Below are positions 44,301 through 58,345 of a stretch of 64,000 bases of DNA, one piece after another; position 1 is the first letter of the stretch, and every line of letters starts with the position of its first letter. Both the position numbers and the translations under genes were made by a program. The stretch comes from Clostridium akagii DSM 12554 (lineage in GTDB: Bacteria; Bacillota; Clostridia; Clostridiales; Clostridiaceae): positions 124,001 to 188,000 of the forward strand of contig NZ_JMLK01000011.1 in assembly GCF_000686725.1 (NCBI RefSeq), written 5' to 3'. The notes beneath the pieces are model-generated. The model saw only the letters and a program-made list of their open reading frames with translations. It did not search any database and was not told the origin of the DNA.

Positions 44301-45071
44301 ATGGGAAATGTATTAGTTGCAAGAAATTTAAAAAAAATATACGGTTCAAGAGGAAATGTTTATACTGCTTTAAGTGATATAAACCTTGAGATAAAAGAAG
44401 GGGAGTTTATTGGAATAATGGGACCTTCAGGGGCAGGGAAAACTACATTGTTAAATATTATATCAACTATAGATAAGCCAACTTCAGGGGTAGTAACTAT
44501 AGGTAAAGAAGATATTGCAAAAATGAACGAAGACAAGCTTGCTTCTTTTAGAAGAGACAAATTGGGTTTTATATTTCAAGATTTTAATTTACTTGATACA
44601 TTAACCTTAAAAGAAAATGTTGTGCTTCCACTAGCTCTTGCTAAAGTGAATATAAAAGATATTGAAAAACGAGCCAATACTATAGGAAATACATTAGGGA
44701 TAACGGATATATTTAATAAATATCCCTATGAAGTTTCAGGAGGACAAAAGCAGAGGGCAGCAGCGGCTAGGGCAATTATTACTAAACCAGAACTTATACT
44801 AGCTGATGAACCAACAGGAGCCTTGGATTCTAAATCTTCTGCCGAACTACTCCAGGCATTAAGTGATTTAAATGAAAACGAAAAAGCTACAATTATGATG
44901 GTAACTCATGATGCTTTTGCTGCAAGTTATTGCAAACGAATAATATTTATAAAAGATGGTTCATTATTTACAGAGATAGTTAAAGGCACAATTTCACGAA
45001 AAGAATTTTTTAAAAAGATATTAGATGTATTGTCTGCCTTAGGTGGTAACTTAGATGAAATAACACAATAA
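44301..45071 (+). CDS. ABC transporter ATP-binding protein, BceA-like
   Basis: 256 residues: Walker A GPSGAGKTT, the MacB-type FIFQDFNLLDTLT, signature VSGGQKQRAAAARA and Walker B LILADEPTGALDSKSS. AAGGAGG precedes ATG 44301. Part of a Bce-type transporter that frees lipid II-cycle intermediates from peptide antibiotics and signals to the kinase. Confidence 0.95.
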   Translation: MGNVLVARNLKKIYGSRGNVYTALSDINLEIKEGEFIGIMGPSGAGKTTLLNIISTIDKPTSGVVTIGKEDIAKMNEDKLASFRRDKLGFIFQDFNLLDTLTLKENVVLPLALAKVNIKDIEKRANTIGNTLGITDIFNKYPYEVSGGQKQRAAAARAIITKPELILADEPTGALDSKSSAELLQALSDLNENEKATIMMVTHDAFAASYCKRIIFIKDGSLFTEIVKGTISRKEFFKKILDVLSALGGNLDEITQ

Positions 45072-45093
45072 AAAGAAAGGAGGAAATGTACGT

Positions 45094-47019
45094 ATGACTT
45101 TACTTAATATTACTTTTAGAAATATAAAAAGAAATTTTCATAACTACTTAATATATTTTGTATCCATGGTATTTTGTATAATGATTTTTTATACATTTAC
45201 ATCCATAGAGTACAATAAACAGGTTGCAGAGTTAACGGCTAACTCTATGAGTGTAAGTACGGCTTTTAATGGTGGATCCATTGTTATAGCAGTATTTGTA
45301 GCTATGTTTATATGGTATTCAAATTCTTTTTTTACTAAAAAAAGGAAAAAAGAAGTAGCTTTATACTCAATGCTTGGAGTTAAGAAAAGGCAGATAGGAA
45401 GAATGCTTTTTTATGAAAATCTAGTTATGGGAGCAGTTGCACTTGTTGCAGGTATACTAATAGGAACTTTATTTTCAAAGCTGTTTGTAATGATTTTAAT
45501 TCATATTATGACTTTTGATGTAAATGTTAATTTCTCTATATCTTTAAAAGCTATTATTAGCACAATTATAGTGTTTTTAATTATATTTATTATAGCATCA
45601 TTACATTCTTATACACTAATTTATAGATTTCAGCTTATAGAACTCTTCAAATCAGCCAAGGTGGGACAAAAACAACCTAAAGCTTCAGCAATATTAGCAG
45701 TACTTTCAATAATTTTTATTGGAACGGGTTATTATATGGCATTAACATATAAATTTGAAAGTTTGACTAAATTGCCAGTTATATTAGTCATAACAATAAT
45801 TGGAAATTATATGTTTTTCTCTTCATTTATAGTATTTTTAGTTAAGTTTTCTAAAAAAAACAAAGTTGAATATTTTAGAGGGCTTAATATGATAGGAACT
45901 TCTCAACTTTTATATAGAATAAAAGCTAATGGAAGATCCTTAGCAACTATAGCAATACTTTGTGCAACAACTATCACTGCTATGGGGACGGCAGCATCAC
46001 TTTATTACGCTCAAATAAACAGTATAAATAAATTCACACCTTTTAGTTATGCCTATAAGAGTGAGGGCAAAAGTACGGATGAACAAGTTAAGCAAATCAT
46101 AAATAAATATCCTAGTAATAAAATGAAAAGTTTTACTAATAGTGAATTTTTGATTTTAGATAGCAAAGGGCCTGATATATCAAAAGTGAAGGCAAATTCA
46201 TTAGAAAACTCAAAATCATTTGTTATATCAGAAAGCTCAATGAAAAAATTATCAAAAGCAAGGGGAGTGAATTATAATATATCTTTAAAGTCAGATCAAG
46301 TTATGTTTTTTATGGTTACTTTTTCTGACAAACTCATGGAGAGTCCTGTTGGCAAAAATATAGAACTTAAGGTAGCAGGAAAAGTGATGCCATTAAAAAT
46401 AAAAGCTTTTAAAGATGGTCTTTTAACGAATCAGATCACCGAAAATGATTTATATATGCATGATACTGTAGTTGTAACGGATGAAGTTTACAATAAATTA
46501 TATGATAAAGATAAGGGGCTAAAATACACATTCATAGATATCGAAAATCAAAGGAAAAGCAAAAAACTTACATCAGAAATAAAAAATATTTTAGGTAATA
46601 AAGGAACGTTATTATCATATTATGAGTCTTATAGGGGCACTATGACTAGTTTGGGAATTATAATATTTTTAGCTTCATTTATAGGGTTTGTATTTTTAAT
46701 ATGTACTGGAAGCATAATATTCTTTAAGCAGCTCTCTGAGGCCAGTGATGATAAAGAAAGATATGATATTCTAAAAAAAATTGGCGTAAAAAAATCAGAA
46801 ATACGAGTTTCTATAGCAAAACAAATGGCATTTATATTCGCACTCCCTTTAGTTGTGGGGATAGCACATAGTCTTATTGCATTAACAATTTTACAAAGTA
46901 TACTTGGTTCAAGTGTAGTATATCCCGTTTTTATAACTGTAGGAGTGTATACTCTGATTTATATAATATATTATTTATTAACGGTTAATTCTTACTGGAA
47001 AATAGTAGATGTAAAATAG
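45094..47019 (+). CDS. ABC transporter permease, BceB-like (FtsX domain)
   Basis: 641 residues. FtsX-type region near 50-170 (KKRKKEVALYSMLGVKKRQIGRMLFYEN, pattern), about ten spans in total and a large outside loop of about 210 residues (315-520) between spans seven and eight, the substrate-specifying loop of BceB proteins. AGGAGG precedes ATG 45094, 22 bp after the ATPase. The particular peptide antibiotic cannot be read from the sequence. Confidence 0.94.
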   Translation: MTLLNITFRNIKRNFHNYLIYFVSMVFCIMIFYTFTSIEYNKQVAELTANSMSVSTAFNGGSIVIAVFVAMFIWYSNSFFTKKRKKEVALYSMLGVKKRQIGRMLFYENLVMGAVALVAGILIGTLFSKLFVMILIHIMTFDVNVNFSISLKAIISTIIVFLIIFIIASLHSYTLIYRFQLIELFKSAKVGQKQPKASAILAVLSIIFIGTGYYMALTYKFESLTKLPVILVITIIGNYMFFSSFIVFLVKFSKKNKVEYFRGLNMIGTSQLLYRIKANGRSLATIAILCATTITAMGTAASLYYAQINSINKFTPFSYAYKSEGKSTDEQVKQIINKYPSNKMKSFTNSEFLILDSKGPDISKVKANSLENSKSFVISESSMKKLSKARGVNYNISLKSDQVMFFMVTFSDKLMESPVGKNIELKVAGKVMPLKIKAFKDGLLTNQITENDLYMHDTVVVTDEVYNKLYDKDKGLKYTFIDIENQRKSKKLTSEIKNILGNKGTLLSYYESYRGTMTSLGIIIFLASFIGFVFLICTGSIIFFKQLSEASDDKERYDILKKIGVKKSEIRVSIAKQMAFIFALPLVVGIAHSLIALTILQSILGSSVVYPVFITVGVYTLIYIIYYLLTVNSYWKIVDVK

Positions 47020-47029
47020 TAGAGAATAA

Positions 47030-47087
47030 AAAAAGAGATTTGTCGAAAAATGATTAAAAATTCATTTGAAGAGGCAAGTCTTTTTTT
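47030..47087 (+). terminator. Probable terminator of the Bce-like operon
   Basis: A-rich arm with GATTTG (47037-47042) pairs with CAAGTC (47075-47080, one G-U) and the following T7. Confidence 0.5.
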
Positions 47088-47236
47088 ATTTGTAAATATT
47101 ACATAGCTAATTACAGTTAAGAATACATATTAATGCACGATAATTAATCATAGAGCAAAGAAAAACAAAAAAGTTTAATGGTAATTATAATAAAATAATA
47201 ATATATATAATATTTTACAAAATAAGGGGAATACAT

Positions 47237-48988
47237 ATGATAAAATTATTTAAAAATTTAAAGATATGGATTAAATTAGTTTCATTAGTTGTTTTTCTAG
47301 CAATGTTCATAGGAATTGTAGGATTTATAGGAACTAGCAATATGAAAAAAATAGAGGCAAATACATCGCTTTTACATGACTATGATTTAAAGACTATACA
47401 ACAAGTTAACACTTTAACAGAAAATTATTCTAATATTAGAACAGATTTAATTAAGATGGCTTATAAGGAAAGAAAAGATTCTGGTGAAAATGAAGAGATT
47501 GTTAAAGAGATAGATGATCTAACTAAAACAAATGGTTCTTTATTTGCAACAATAAAAAGTAGTAATGAAGGTGTAAGGGCATACAAGAACAAAGCAGATG
47601 GTGCTAGCGACAAAAAAATTATAGATGAAATTCAGAAATCATCTAAACTATATTTAGCCACTGGAAAAAAAGTAGTTGAATTTGGAGTAGCAGGAGATTA
47701 TAAAACAGCAGAAATTAATCTTTCAGGAACATCAAAGGCTAGAGCAGCTTTATTTGAAGGATTAGGTGGACTAAAAAAATCAGCTACTAAAGATGCCGAT
47801 GGAATCTATGTAACTAATAACATAACCTATAATTTTTCTAAAATGATTATAATATTAGTTACTATATTGGGAGTTTTTTTCTCAATCATATTAGGACTTT
47901 TAATAGCCCTCTCTATTTCAAAAGAACTGAAGAAAGTTGTCAATTTCGCTAAAGATTTAGGAAATGGAGATTTAACTAATAACATAGACATTAACACAAA
48001 AGATGAGGTTGGAGATCTTGCAAGAGCATTAAATAATGCAAAAGATCATATGAAACTTCTTATATCAGAGATAATGAACGGTTCTGGAGATATTAGTGCA
48101 GCTAGTGAAGAGCTATCTGCAACAACTGAAGAAGTTTCTTCAAAAATGGATATGGTTAATGAATCTACTGTACAGGTAAATAAGGGAATTCAAGAGTTAA
48201 GTGCTACAACTGAGGAAATTACTGCATCAACTGAAGAAATAGGCGACACAATAATTGATTTGATCAATAGAGCTGATGAAAGTTTTAATTCTGCAATTGA
48301 AATTAAAAAAAGAGCCACTGAAATCAAAGAAAAAGCTAAGGAAAACATTGAAAAAGGAAATGTAATATATGAAAAGAGTCGAATAAATATATTAAAGGCT
48401 ATTGATGATGGAAAAGTAGTTAAGGATGTCACTATAATGGCAGATTCTATTGGGGCAATAGCTGAACAAACAAACTTACTTGCATTAAATGCTGCCATTG
48501 AAGCTGCTAGGGCAGGTGAAATGGGTAGAGGCTTTGCAGTAGTCGCAGATGAGGTGAGAAATCTTGCGGAACAATCGTCTCAAGCAGTTACAAATATTCA
48601 GAACATGGTAAATAAGATTGAAAGAGCATTTGATAATTTATCAAATAGTGGAAAAGAGGTTTTGGAATACCTTGATACCGGTGTGAAACCAAGTTATGAA
48701 TTATTGATGACTACAGGTATTCAATATGAGGAAGATGCAGAATTTGTTAATAATATGGCGAGTGGAATATCTACTTCATCAAAACAAATGAAAAAAGTTA
48801 TAGATGGAGCAAATGCTGCCATAGAAAACCTATCAGCCACAACTAATGAATCTGCAACTAGCACTGAAGATATACTTAATAATATAAATGAAATAACTCA
48901 TGTTATTTCGGAAGTAGCAAAAGTTGCTCAAAGCCAAGCAGAAACCGCTCAAGTATTAACAGATGTAACTAATAAGTTTAATGTGTAG
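47237..48988 (+). CDS. Methyl-accepting chemotaxis protein
   Basis: 583 residues. Span 1 (about 12-32), a four-helix-bundle sensor (about 35-195, with [15 protein letters not shown]), span 2 (about 200-222), HAMP (to about 275) and a long coiled signalling domain with the invariant hairpin [35 protein letters not shown] in pattern near 415-450. ELSATTEE repeats hold likely methylation sites. AAGGGG precedes ATG 47237. No other chemotaxis gene is adjacent; ligand unknown. Confidence 0.95.
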   Translation: MIKLFKNLKIWIKLVSLVVFLAMFIGIVGFIGTSNMKKIEANTSLLHDYDLKTIQQVNTLTENYSNIRTDLIKMAYKERKDSGENEEIVKEIDDLTKTNGSLFATIKSSNEGVRAYKNKADGASDKKIIDEIQKSSKLYLATGKKVVEFGVAGDYKTAEINLSGTSKARAALFEGLGGLKKSATKDADGIYVTNNITYNFSKMIIILVTILGVFFSIILGLLIALSISKELKKVVNFAKDLGNGDLTNNIDINTKDEVGDLARALNNAKDHMKLLISEIMNGSGDISAASEELSATTEEVSSKMDMVNESTVQVNKGIQELSATTEEITASTEEIGDTIIDLINRADESFNSAIEIKKRATEIKEKAKENIEKGNVIYEKSRINILKAIDDGKVVKDVTIMADSIGAIAEQTNLLALNAAIEAARAGEMGRGFAVVADEVRNLAEQSSQAVTNIQNMVNKIERAFDNLSNSGKEVLEYLDTGVKPSYELLMTTGIQYEEDAEFVNNMASGISTSSKQMKKVIDGANAAIENLSATTNESATSTEDILNNINEITHVISEVAKVAQSQAETAQVLTDVTNKFNV

Positions 48989-49030
48989 AAATAAAGATAC
49001 TAACTATAATTTTTTCAAATGTAATTGTTA

Positions 49031-49059
49031 TTGACAGTGATATTAGCTTATGATATCAT
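49031..49059 (+). promoter_or_regulatory. Promoter of the beta-glucoside operon
   Basis: TTGACA (49031-49036), 17 bp, TATCAT (49054-49059), 29 bp before the first antiterminator site. Confidence 0.6.
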
Positions 49060-49087
49060 TTACATATAAACAGAATAGTTGTTATAT

Positions 49088-49116
49088 GGATTGTTACTGG
49101 TAAAGCAGGCTATACC
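49088..49116 (+). promoter_or_regulatory. RAT antiterminator site 1 (LicT/BglG target)
   Basis: 29-nt element beginning GGATTGTTACTGGTAAAGC and ending AGGCTATACC, close to the known ribonucleic antiterminator consensus. It overlaps the 5' arm of the terminator that follows. Confidence 0.92.
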
Positions 49117-49161
49117 ACTTTTTAATAATATTTTATTATTATAGTGTGTGGCCTTTTTTTG
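49107..49161 (+). terminator. Terminator 1 of the bgl leader, overlapping RAT 1
   Basis: Imperfect outer stem using AGGCTATACCACT against AGTGTGTGGCCT, inner TAATAATA/TATTATTA, then T7. Formation is mutually exclusive with RAT 1. Confidence 0.8.
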
Positions 49162-49193
49162 TCGAATTATTTTATAATCTTAATGATAAGTGA

Positions 49194-50038
<845 letters not shown>

Positions 50039-50039
<1 letters not shown>

Positions 50040-50116
50040 GATTGTTACTGGTAAGGCAGGCTATACCTAAGCGTCTATAGATGAGAGCTCATTCTATATA
50101 TGCTTAGGTATTTTTT
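50039..50116 (+). promoter_or_regulatory. RAT site 2 with overlapping terminator 2
   Basis: RAT 2 (50039-50067) differs from RAT 1 by one or two bases and begins at the last base of the licT stop codon. The terminator pairs ATACCTAAGC (50063-50072), including the RAT end, with GCTTAGGTAT (50102-50111), then TTTTTT; an inner ATAGATGAG/CTCATTCTAT stem adds stability. Confidence 0.93.
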
Positions 50117-50124
50117 ATAAATAT

Positions 50125-50167
50125 GAGATTGTTACTGTAAGCAGAAATTGTATTACAGGCTATACTC
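50125..50167 (+). promoter_or_regulatory. Third, split RAT-like sequence before the PTS gene
   Basis: GAGATTGTTACTG (50125-50137) and ACAGGCTATACTC (50155-50167) match the two halves of RAT 1 and 2, but are separated by a longer middle (CTGTAA/TTACAG stem, 12-nt loop). No terminator overlaps it. Confidence 0.6.
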
Positions 50168-50172
50168 CATAA

Positions 50173-53560
<3,388 letters not shown>

Positions 53561-53573
53561 AATCAATATTTTA

Positions 53574-53630
53574 AAACATAGAAGCTAATCCCATGAAGAA
53601 AATTAATGGGAATTAGCTTCTATGTTTTTT
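53574..53630 (+). terminator. Terminator of the bgl operon
   Basis: 16-bp stem AAACATAGAAGCTAAT (53574-53589) with 53612-53627, extended by CCCAT/ATGGG after a bulge, then a T-run. Confidence 0.9.
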
Positions 53631-53756
53631 GATTAAAAATCAAGTTTGTAAAACAATTGAATTTTATTTTAGCACAAAATGTAAGAATATAAGTTTTGAT
53701 GTTGTATTTCATCGATATATGTAATATACTGATGAAAATAGTGGAGGTGTAAAAAT

Positions 53757-55808
53757 ATGGGCAATATGATTATGGAAAAGGCCAGAGGGTTTTTTAATAA
53801 AATATTACTTCAAGATGACCATATAATATCAAATAAAGATACACTAAAATATTGGAAAAATAGGATTTTTCTAATTATATCTGAAGCTATGATTACCTTT
53901 GGTGCTATATTAATGATTTATGGTTCATATATGTTTTACAGCAGTGGAAAAGCAATATATGGAGTAGTTGAAATTATAATATACATTATAATTGTAATAG
54001 TTGTCACTCGAAAATCTTTGAGCATAAAATTCCGAAAAATTTTTATTAATTTAGCATTATATTTAATAAGTTTATTATTACTAATTACCACAGGTTTAAT
54101 GGGTGGTGGTATGATTTGTGTGTTTTTTTCATTGATTCTTGCAGGATGTTTACTGGAAAAAAAAGAAATTTTGAAGTTTTTGACTATTAATATAATAATT
54201 TTTATAGGGTTAACTATATTATTAATGAATGGGTATTTTTATGGGACAGAGATGGAAACATACAGAGATGTATGGGTTATTAATGTAGTAACTTCTCAGG
54301 CATGTGGAATTGCGTTGCTTTCATTGATGAATACAATATACAGTGGATTAGAAAATCAAACTAGACTCATTAAAAAGTCAAAAAAATTATTTGCGGCAAG
54401 TGAGATTAAGCATAAAGCGGTGATAGCCAATATATCTGATGTTATAATAATTATAGATGAAAACGGAATTATTAAATATAATAGTCACAATCTGGAGGAA
54501 CGGTTAGGAGTTATTTCAAAGGACATTTCTAATAAACTATTATGGGATAGAATTCACCCTGAAGATGCTAAGATTATTAAAGGGAACATTGAAAGTGTTA
54601 TTAAAACTCCAAAATTGAAAAAAACCATGGAAACTAGGTATATAATGGAAAATGGCCAGATTAAATATATAGAAGTAACAGCCGTTAATTTGATGAAAGA
54701 TTCTAATATAAAAGGAATATTGATAAATTATCATGATATTACTGAACGGAAAAAGCGAGAAGAGAAAATTTTACACCTAAGTTATCATGATAGTTTAACA
54801 GGATTATATAACCGAACATTTTTCCAAAATGAAAAAGAAGGTTTTGATACTGAAACTAATCTACCAATGTCCGTAATTGCGGGAGATATCAATGGATTAA
54901 AAATAATAAATGATTCTTTAGGACATGCTCAAGGGGATAAACTTCTAGTGACTATAGCAAAAATATTAGAGGAAAATTGTCGTAAAAGTGATATTATAGC
55001 AAGAATTGGTGGAGATGAATTCAATATATTATTGCCTAAAACATCTAGTGAAGTTGCAGATAGAATTATTAAAAAGGTTAAATTAGCATGTGAAGAATAT
55101 AATAAAAAAAAGGTTGGAGACTTATATCATATAAGTATTTCCTTAGGAGCGGCAACAAAGACCAATATAAACGAATCACTTGATAGTATATTTAAGATTG
55201 CTGAAGATCATATGTATAACAGAAAACTTTTAGAAAGTAGAAGTTTTCATAGTTCAATAATATCATCTATGCAAAGTGCATTATTTGCAAAAAGCCAAGA
55301 AACGGAAGAACATGCTAAAAGGCTCATAAAACTTTCAAAAGCAATAGGAAATGCCATTGGCCTAACAGATGAACAATTAGATACGTTAGAGCTATTTTGT
55401 ATGCTACACGATATTGGGAAAATTGGTGTTGATGATCAAATTTTAAATAAACCAGGGAAATTGACTGATTTGGAATGGATTGAGATGAAAAAACATTCTG
55501 AAGTTGGTTATAGAATTGCTATGGCATCTCAAGAATTAATGCCTGTTGCAAATTATATTCTTACACATCATGAACGTTTTGATGGAAAAGGTTATCCACA
55601 AGGGCTAAGTGGCGAAAACATACCACTGCTTTCACGTATACTTGCCCTTACAGATTCATATGATGCTATGACAGAAGACCGAGCTTATAGAAAAGGAATG
55701 TTAAAACAAGATGCAATTAACGAAATAATAAAAAATTCTGGCACTCAGTTTGATCCAGATTTAGCAAAAATATTTATTGATATTTTGATAAATGGAAAAC
55801 TTGAATAA
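53757..55808 (+). CDS. Membrane PAS-GGDEF-HD-GYP hybrid (c-di-GMP turnover)
   Basis: 683 residues: five to six spans (about 35-205), a PAS domain (about 225-340, ANISDVIIIIDENGII), a GGDEF domain (345-505) with intact IARIGGDEF near residue 418 and HDSLTGLYNRTFF at its start, and a C-terminal HD-GYP domain with MLHDIGKIGV near 549 and HHERFDGKGYPQGL. Both catalytic motifs look intact, so it may make and break c-di-GMP under sensor control. GGAGGTG precedes ATG 53757. It converges on an MBL gene 5 bp away. Confidence 0.93.
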   Translation: MGNMIMEKARGFFNKILLQDDHIISNKDTLKYWKNRIFLIISEAMITFGAILMIYGSYMFYSSGKAIYGVVEIIIYIIIVIVVTRKSLSIKFRKIFINLALYLISLLLLITTGLMGGGMICVFFSLILAGCLLEKKEILKFLTINIIIFIGLTILLMNGYFYGTEMETYRDVWVINVVTSQACGIALLSLMNTIYSGLENQTRLIKKSKKLFAASEIKHKAVIANISDVIIIIDENGIIKYNSHNLEERLGVISKDISNKLLWDRIHPEDAKIIKGNIESVIKTPKLKKTMETRYIMENGQIKYIEVTAVNLMKDSNIKGILINYHDITERKKREEKILHLSYHDSLTGLYNRTFFQNEKEGFDTETNLPMSVIAGDINGLKIINDSLGHAQGDKLLVTIAKILEENCRKSDIIARIGGDEFNILLPKTSSEVADRIIKKVKLACEEYNKKKVGDLYHISISLGAATKTNINESLDSIFKIAEDHMYNRKLLESRSFHSSIISSMQSALFAKSQETEEHAKRLIKLSKAIGNAIGLTDEQLDTLELFCMLHDIGKIGVDDQILNKPGKLTDLEWIEMKKHSEVGYRIAMASQELMPVANYILTHHERFDGKGYPQGLSGENIPLLSRILALTDSYDAMTEDRAYRKGMLKQDAINEIIKNSGTQFDPDLAKIFIDILINGKLE

Positions 55809-55813
55809 AATAA

Positions 55814-56557
55814 TTAAACAGAGAATAATTCTTTTATTCGATTATTAGCATTATCACTATAAAGGCCACCATGATAACATATTACTGTTTCTATATCATA
55901 TTTGGAAAGTTTTTTTAATGATGCCACAGCTTCCTCCATATTATTTGTAAATTGAGGGTTAGGACCGCATAACTTACCCTCAATAACATTTAGAGCATCA
56001 CCAGTTATCAGAGTTTTGTGTTTTTTTAGATAGAGGGATATATGTCCTGGTGTATGACCTGGAGTAAATATCACCTCTATGCCTCCGCAAAATGGAAGTA
56101 GTTGTCCATCTTCAACAGTAATATCTACTTTAGCTGATAAATTAGAAAATATTTTTGTTATCTCATTACGTTTTTCTTCCGGAAGCTTATTTAACATAAT
56201 TTCTTGCTGCGCAATTCGCTGTGGAGTCATTTTTATAGGTGTTAAATCTCCTTGTATATATGGTTTTTCAACTTCATGTGAAAAAACCTCTACATCTCTG
56301 ATTGAATTTCTAACTATGGCTGATAGGCTTCCAATATGGTCCATATCTTGGTGAGTAATAATTATTTTGCTTATGCTGTCAAAAGAAACACCTGCTTTTT
56401 CTACAGCTTCACGTATTAGTTCTAGCTGACCAGGTAGTCCAGTGTCAACAAGTACAACTTCTGAATCATCCCAAATTAGAGTGGGATGAAAAACTCCAGG
56501 ATTTCCAAACATGCTACCATGAATCTCAAGCATTTCAAGTCCCTTGGCAATTTTCAT
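55814..56557 (-). CDS. MBL-fold metallohydrolase
   Basis: 247 residues from MKIAKGL (56557), the usual family start, although its binding site (TTGGAAT) is weak; a GTG at 56593 follows AGGAGG too closely to use it. Metal motifs are complete: ITHQDMDHIG, FTPGHTPGHIS, TGDALN and CYHGG. A broad-specificity hydrolase of the glyoxalase II/lactonase-like type; substrate cannot be assigned. Confidence 0.82.
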   Translation of the reverse strand: MKIAKGLEMLEIHGSMFGNPGVFHPTLIWDDSEVVLVDTGLPGQLELIREAVEKAGVSFDSISKIIITHQDMDHIGSLSAIVRNSIRDVEVFSHEVEKPYIQGDLTPIKMTPQRIAQQEIMLNKLPEEKRNEITKIFSNLSAKVDITVEDGQLLPFCGGIEVIFTPGHTPGHISLYLKKHKTLITGDALNVIEGKLCGPNPQFTNNMEEAVASLKKLSKYDIETVICYHGGLYSDNANNRIKELFSV

Positions 56558-56923
56558 ATTTATTCCAAAACTCAAATTAGAGTTTCGGTTCACCTCCTAT
56601 TATCTTTACTATGTTCTATTTTATTATTGAGAATTATATATATAATACAAATATTATTATTTTAAGATTAATATTTTACTATAAGTTTGTCAATGAAATT
56701 TCTATTAATTTATCTAATTTCACAATGGACAAGCCAAAAAATACTTATGTTTTCAAATATCCTAATTCCAATGTAACCGTTTCCTTGATTTGCAGAACTA
56801 AAACTATAAATACTTTTTAAACTCATTTTATAAAGAAACTTTGGATTAAAATGCAAGAAGCCAATTATGAAAAGCAAAATTAATGCTTAAAAATATCACA
56901 ATTATTCATTTAGGAGGGGAAAA
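56558..56923. other. Intergenic region before the xyloside operon
   Basis: Very A/T-rich and without credible coding sequence. It contains TGTAACCGTTTCCT (56772-56785), which resembles a catabolite-responsive element with two mismatches, and AGGAGGGG just before the operon's first ATG. A further AGGAGG near 56593-56600 (minus strand) belongs to the MBL gene. Confidence 0.5.
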
Positions 56924-58321
56924 ATGAAAATAAAATTGATGAAAAAATTATGTCTGCTAGGTGTCATTGTCTGTATGTGTTTTGTAAATGTTGGATGTAT
57001 TAATACATCTAGTAATAATTATGATGTTGATTTTTTTGTTGAAAAGTTTGAAATGCTGGATACTTTTAACCAAATAGCCTCTGATTTTCAAAAACAAACT
57101 GGATATAAAGTAAAGGTTGAATCACCTTCAAACCCAGCAACTATAATAAATGATCGTGTTAGAAATGATATTGCTCCAGATATATTTCAAGTTTATCCAG
57201 GGCAAACTGCCTACAATATATTTCTTAATGAAGGAAAGCTTAAAGATATTACTGATCTGTCAGCTCTAAATAAAATAGATAAAACAGCTCTAAATATGTA
57301 TGGAGTTAAGGATAAAAGTGGTAAGGAACACTATTATACAATACCTTTTAGTTTTTCAGCAGAAGCATTTTATTATAATGCTACTTTATTTCATAAGTAT
57401 GGATATGACAAGCCAGAACTATATGGTAAAACAGAAAAAGATGTTGATAAAAATGGAGACTATTTACCAAAAACTTGGGATGATATGAAAAGATTAGCTG
57501 TCAAAGTACTAGCAGATAAAAAAATAGGTGTTAACAACTTATCACTATTTAATTTAAGCGGCTCAGATCCTTATCTAATTCATGGACTACACGAGGCACT
57601 TTGGCAACAGGTCTTAGAGGGTACAGCTAATACAAATAAATATTTTCTAAATTCTCCAAAAGGGCAAGTTGGAAAATATGAATTAACAGTGAATGGCAAG
57701 AAATTATCTACAATGGAGTCAAATGGATATGATTCAGCTTTTAATAAAGTATCTGATATCCTTACCTTTGTTGCAAATAATTCACAAAATAACTATGGTA
57801 CAGCTAAAGCAGCGGATGCCATAACTTCTTTAGTTAAAGAACAAGGTCTTATTTTTCCAGCTGGAACTTTTTCTTTGCCATTAATAAGACAGGCAAATCC
57901 AAAGGATAGTATAAGGACAATGGCATTTCCCGGGACTACGGCTAATAACCAGACAATAATTTCTACTGCGGATTTATCATTATCTGTGAGTAAAAACCCT
58001 AAAAATATGAAAGCAGTAACTGCTTTTTTAGCCTATCTCACAAAATCTAGTGTATACCAAAAATATTATAATGTTGATGGAAATAAAACTACTGTTAAGG
58101 GAATTCAAACCGCAGGCAAAACGCCAGAACTTCAGGGTATAACAAATTTGTTTATGGATTCTAAGCATCATGTACCTTGGATTCATCAATATTGGAAACA
58201 AGGTGAAACACAAATACAGACGCTTACTATAGATTTTCTAAAAACTAAAAGTAAAAGTAATTTATATAATAGTTTAAATCAGTATTTTGATGTGGAAAAA
58301 CAGATGTCAAATGAAAATTAG
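56924..58321 (+). CDS. Sugar ABC transporter substrate-binding lipoprotein
   Basis: Family 1 extracellular solute-binding protein, 465 residues, lipobox VNVGC with Cys25. FNQIASDFQKQTGYKVKVES, APDIFQVYP and LPKTWDDMKRLAV follow the usual order of carbohydrate-binding lobes. AGGAGGGG precedes ATG 56924. Context with two permeases and a YicI-type xylosidase suggests alpha-xylosides such as isoprimeverose as ligand; this is inferred from the enzyme downstream. Confidence 0.92.
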   Translation: MKIKLMKKLCLLGVIVCMCFVNVGCINTSSNNYDVDFFVEKFEMLDTFNQIASDFQKQTGYKVKVESPSNPATIINDRVRNDIAPDIFQVYPGQTAYNIFLNEGKLKDITDLSALNKIDKTALNMYGVKDKSGKEHYYTIPFSFSAEAFYYNATLFHKYGYDKPELYGKTEKDVDKNGDYLPKTWDDMKRLAVKVLADKKIGVNNLSLFNLSGSDPYLIHGLHEALWQQVLEGTANTNKYFLNSPKGQVGKYELTVNGKKLSTMESNGYDSAFNKVSDILTFVANNSQNNYGTAKAADAITSLVKEQGLIFPAGTFSLPLIRQANPKDSIRTMAFPGTTANNQTIISTADLSLSVSKNPKNMKAVTAFLAYLTKSSVYQKYYNVDGNKTTVKGIQTAGKTPELQGITNLFMDSKHHVPWIHQYWKQGETQIQTLTIDFLKTKSKSNLYNSLNQYFDVEKQMSNEN

Positions 58322-58345
58322 AGGAATTATTGAGGGGGAGAGTAA

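Noticed and set aside
37248-47019. Bacteriocin biosynthesis cluster
   Set aside because: Only sensing and transport genes are present; no precursor or modification gene could be seen.
56772-56785. Catabolite-responsive element for the xyloside operon
   Set aside because: TGTAACCGTTTCCT has two mismatches at conserved positions and no well-spaced promoter beside it; kept only as a note.
56611-56820. 69-codon open frame in the gap before the xyloside operon
   Set aside because: A/T-driven Ile/Asn/Tyr composition, no ribosome binding site, no recognisable pattern.
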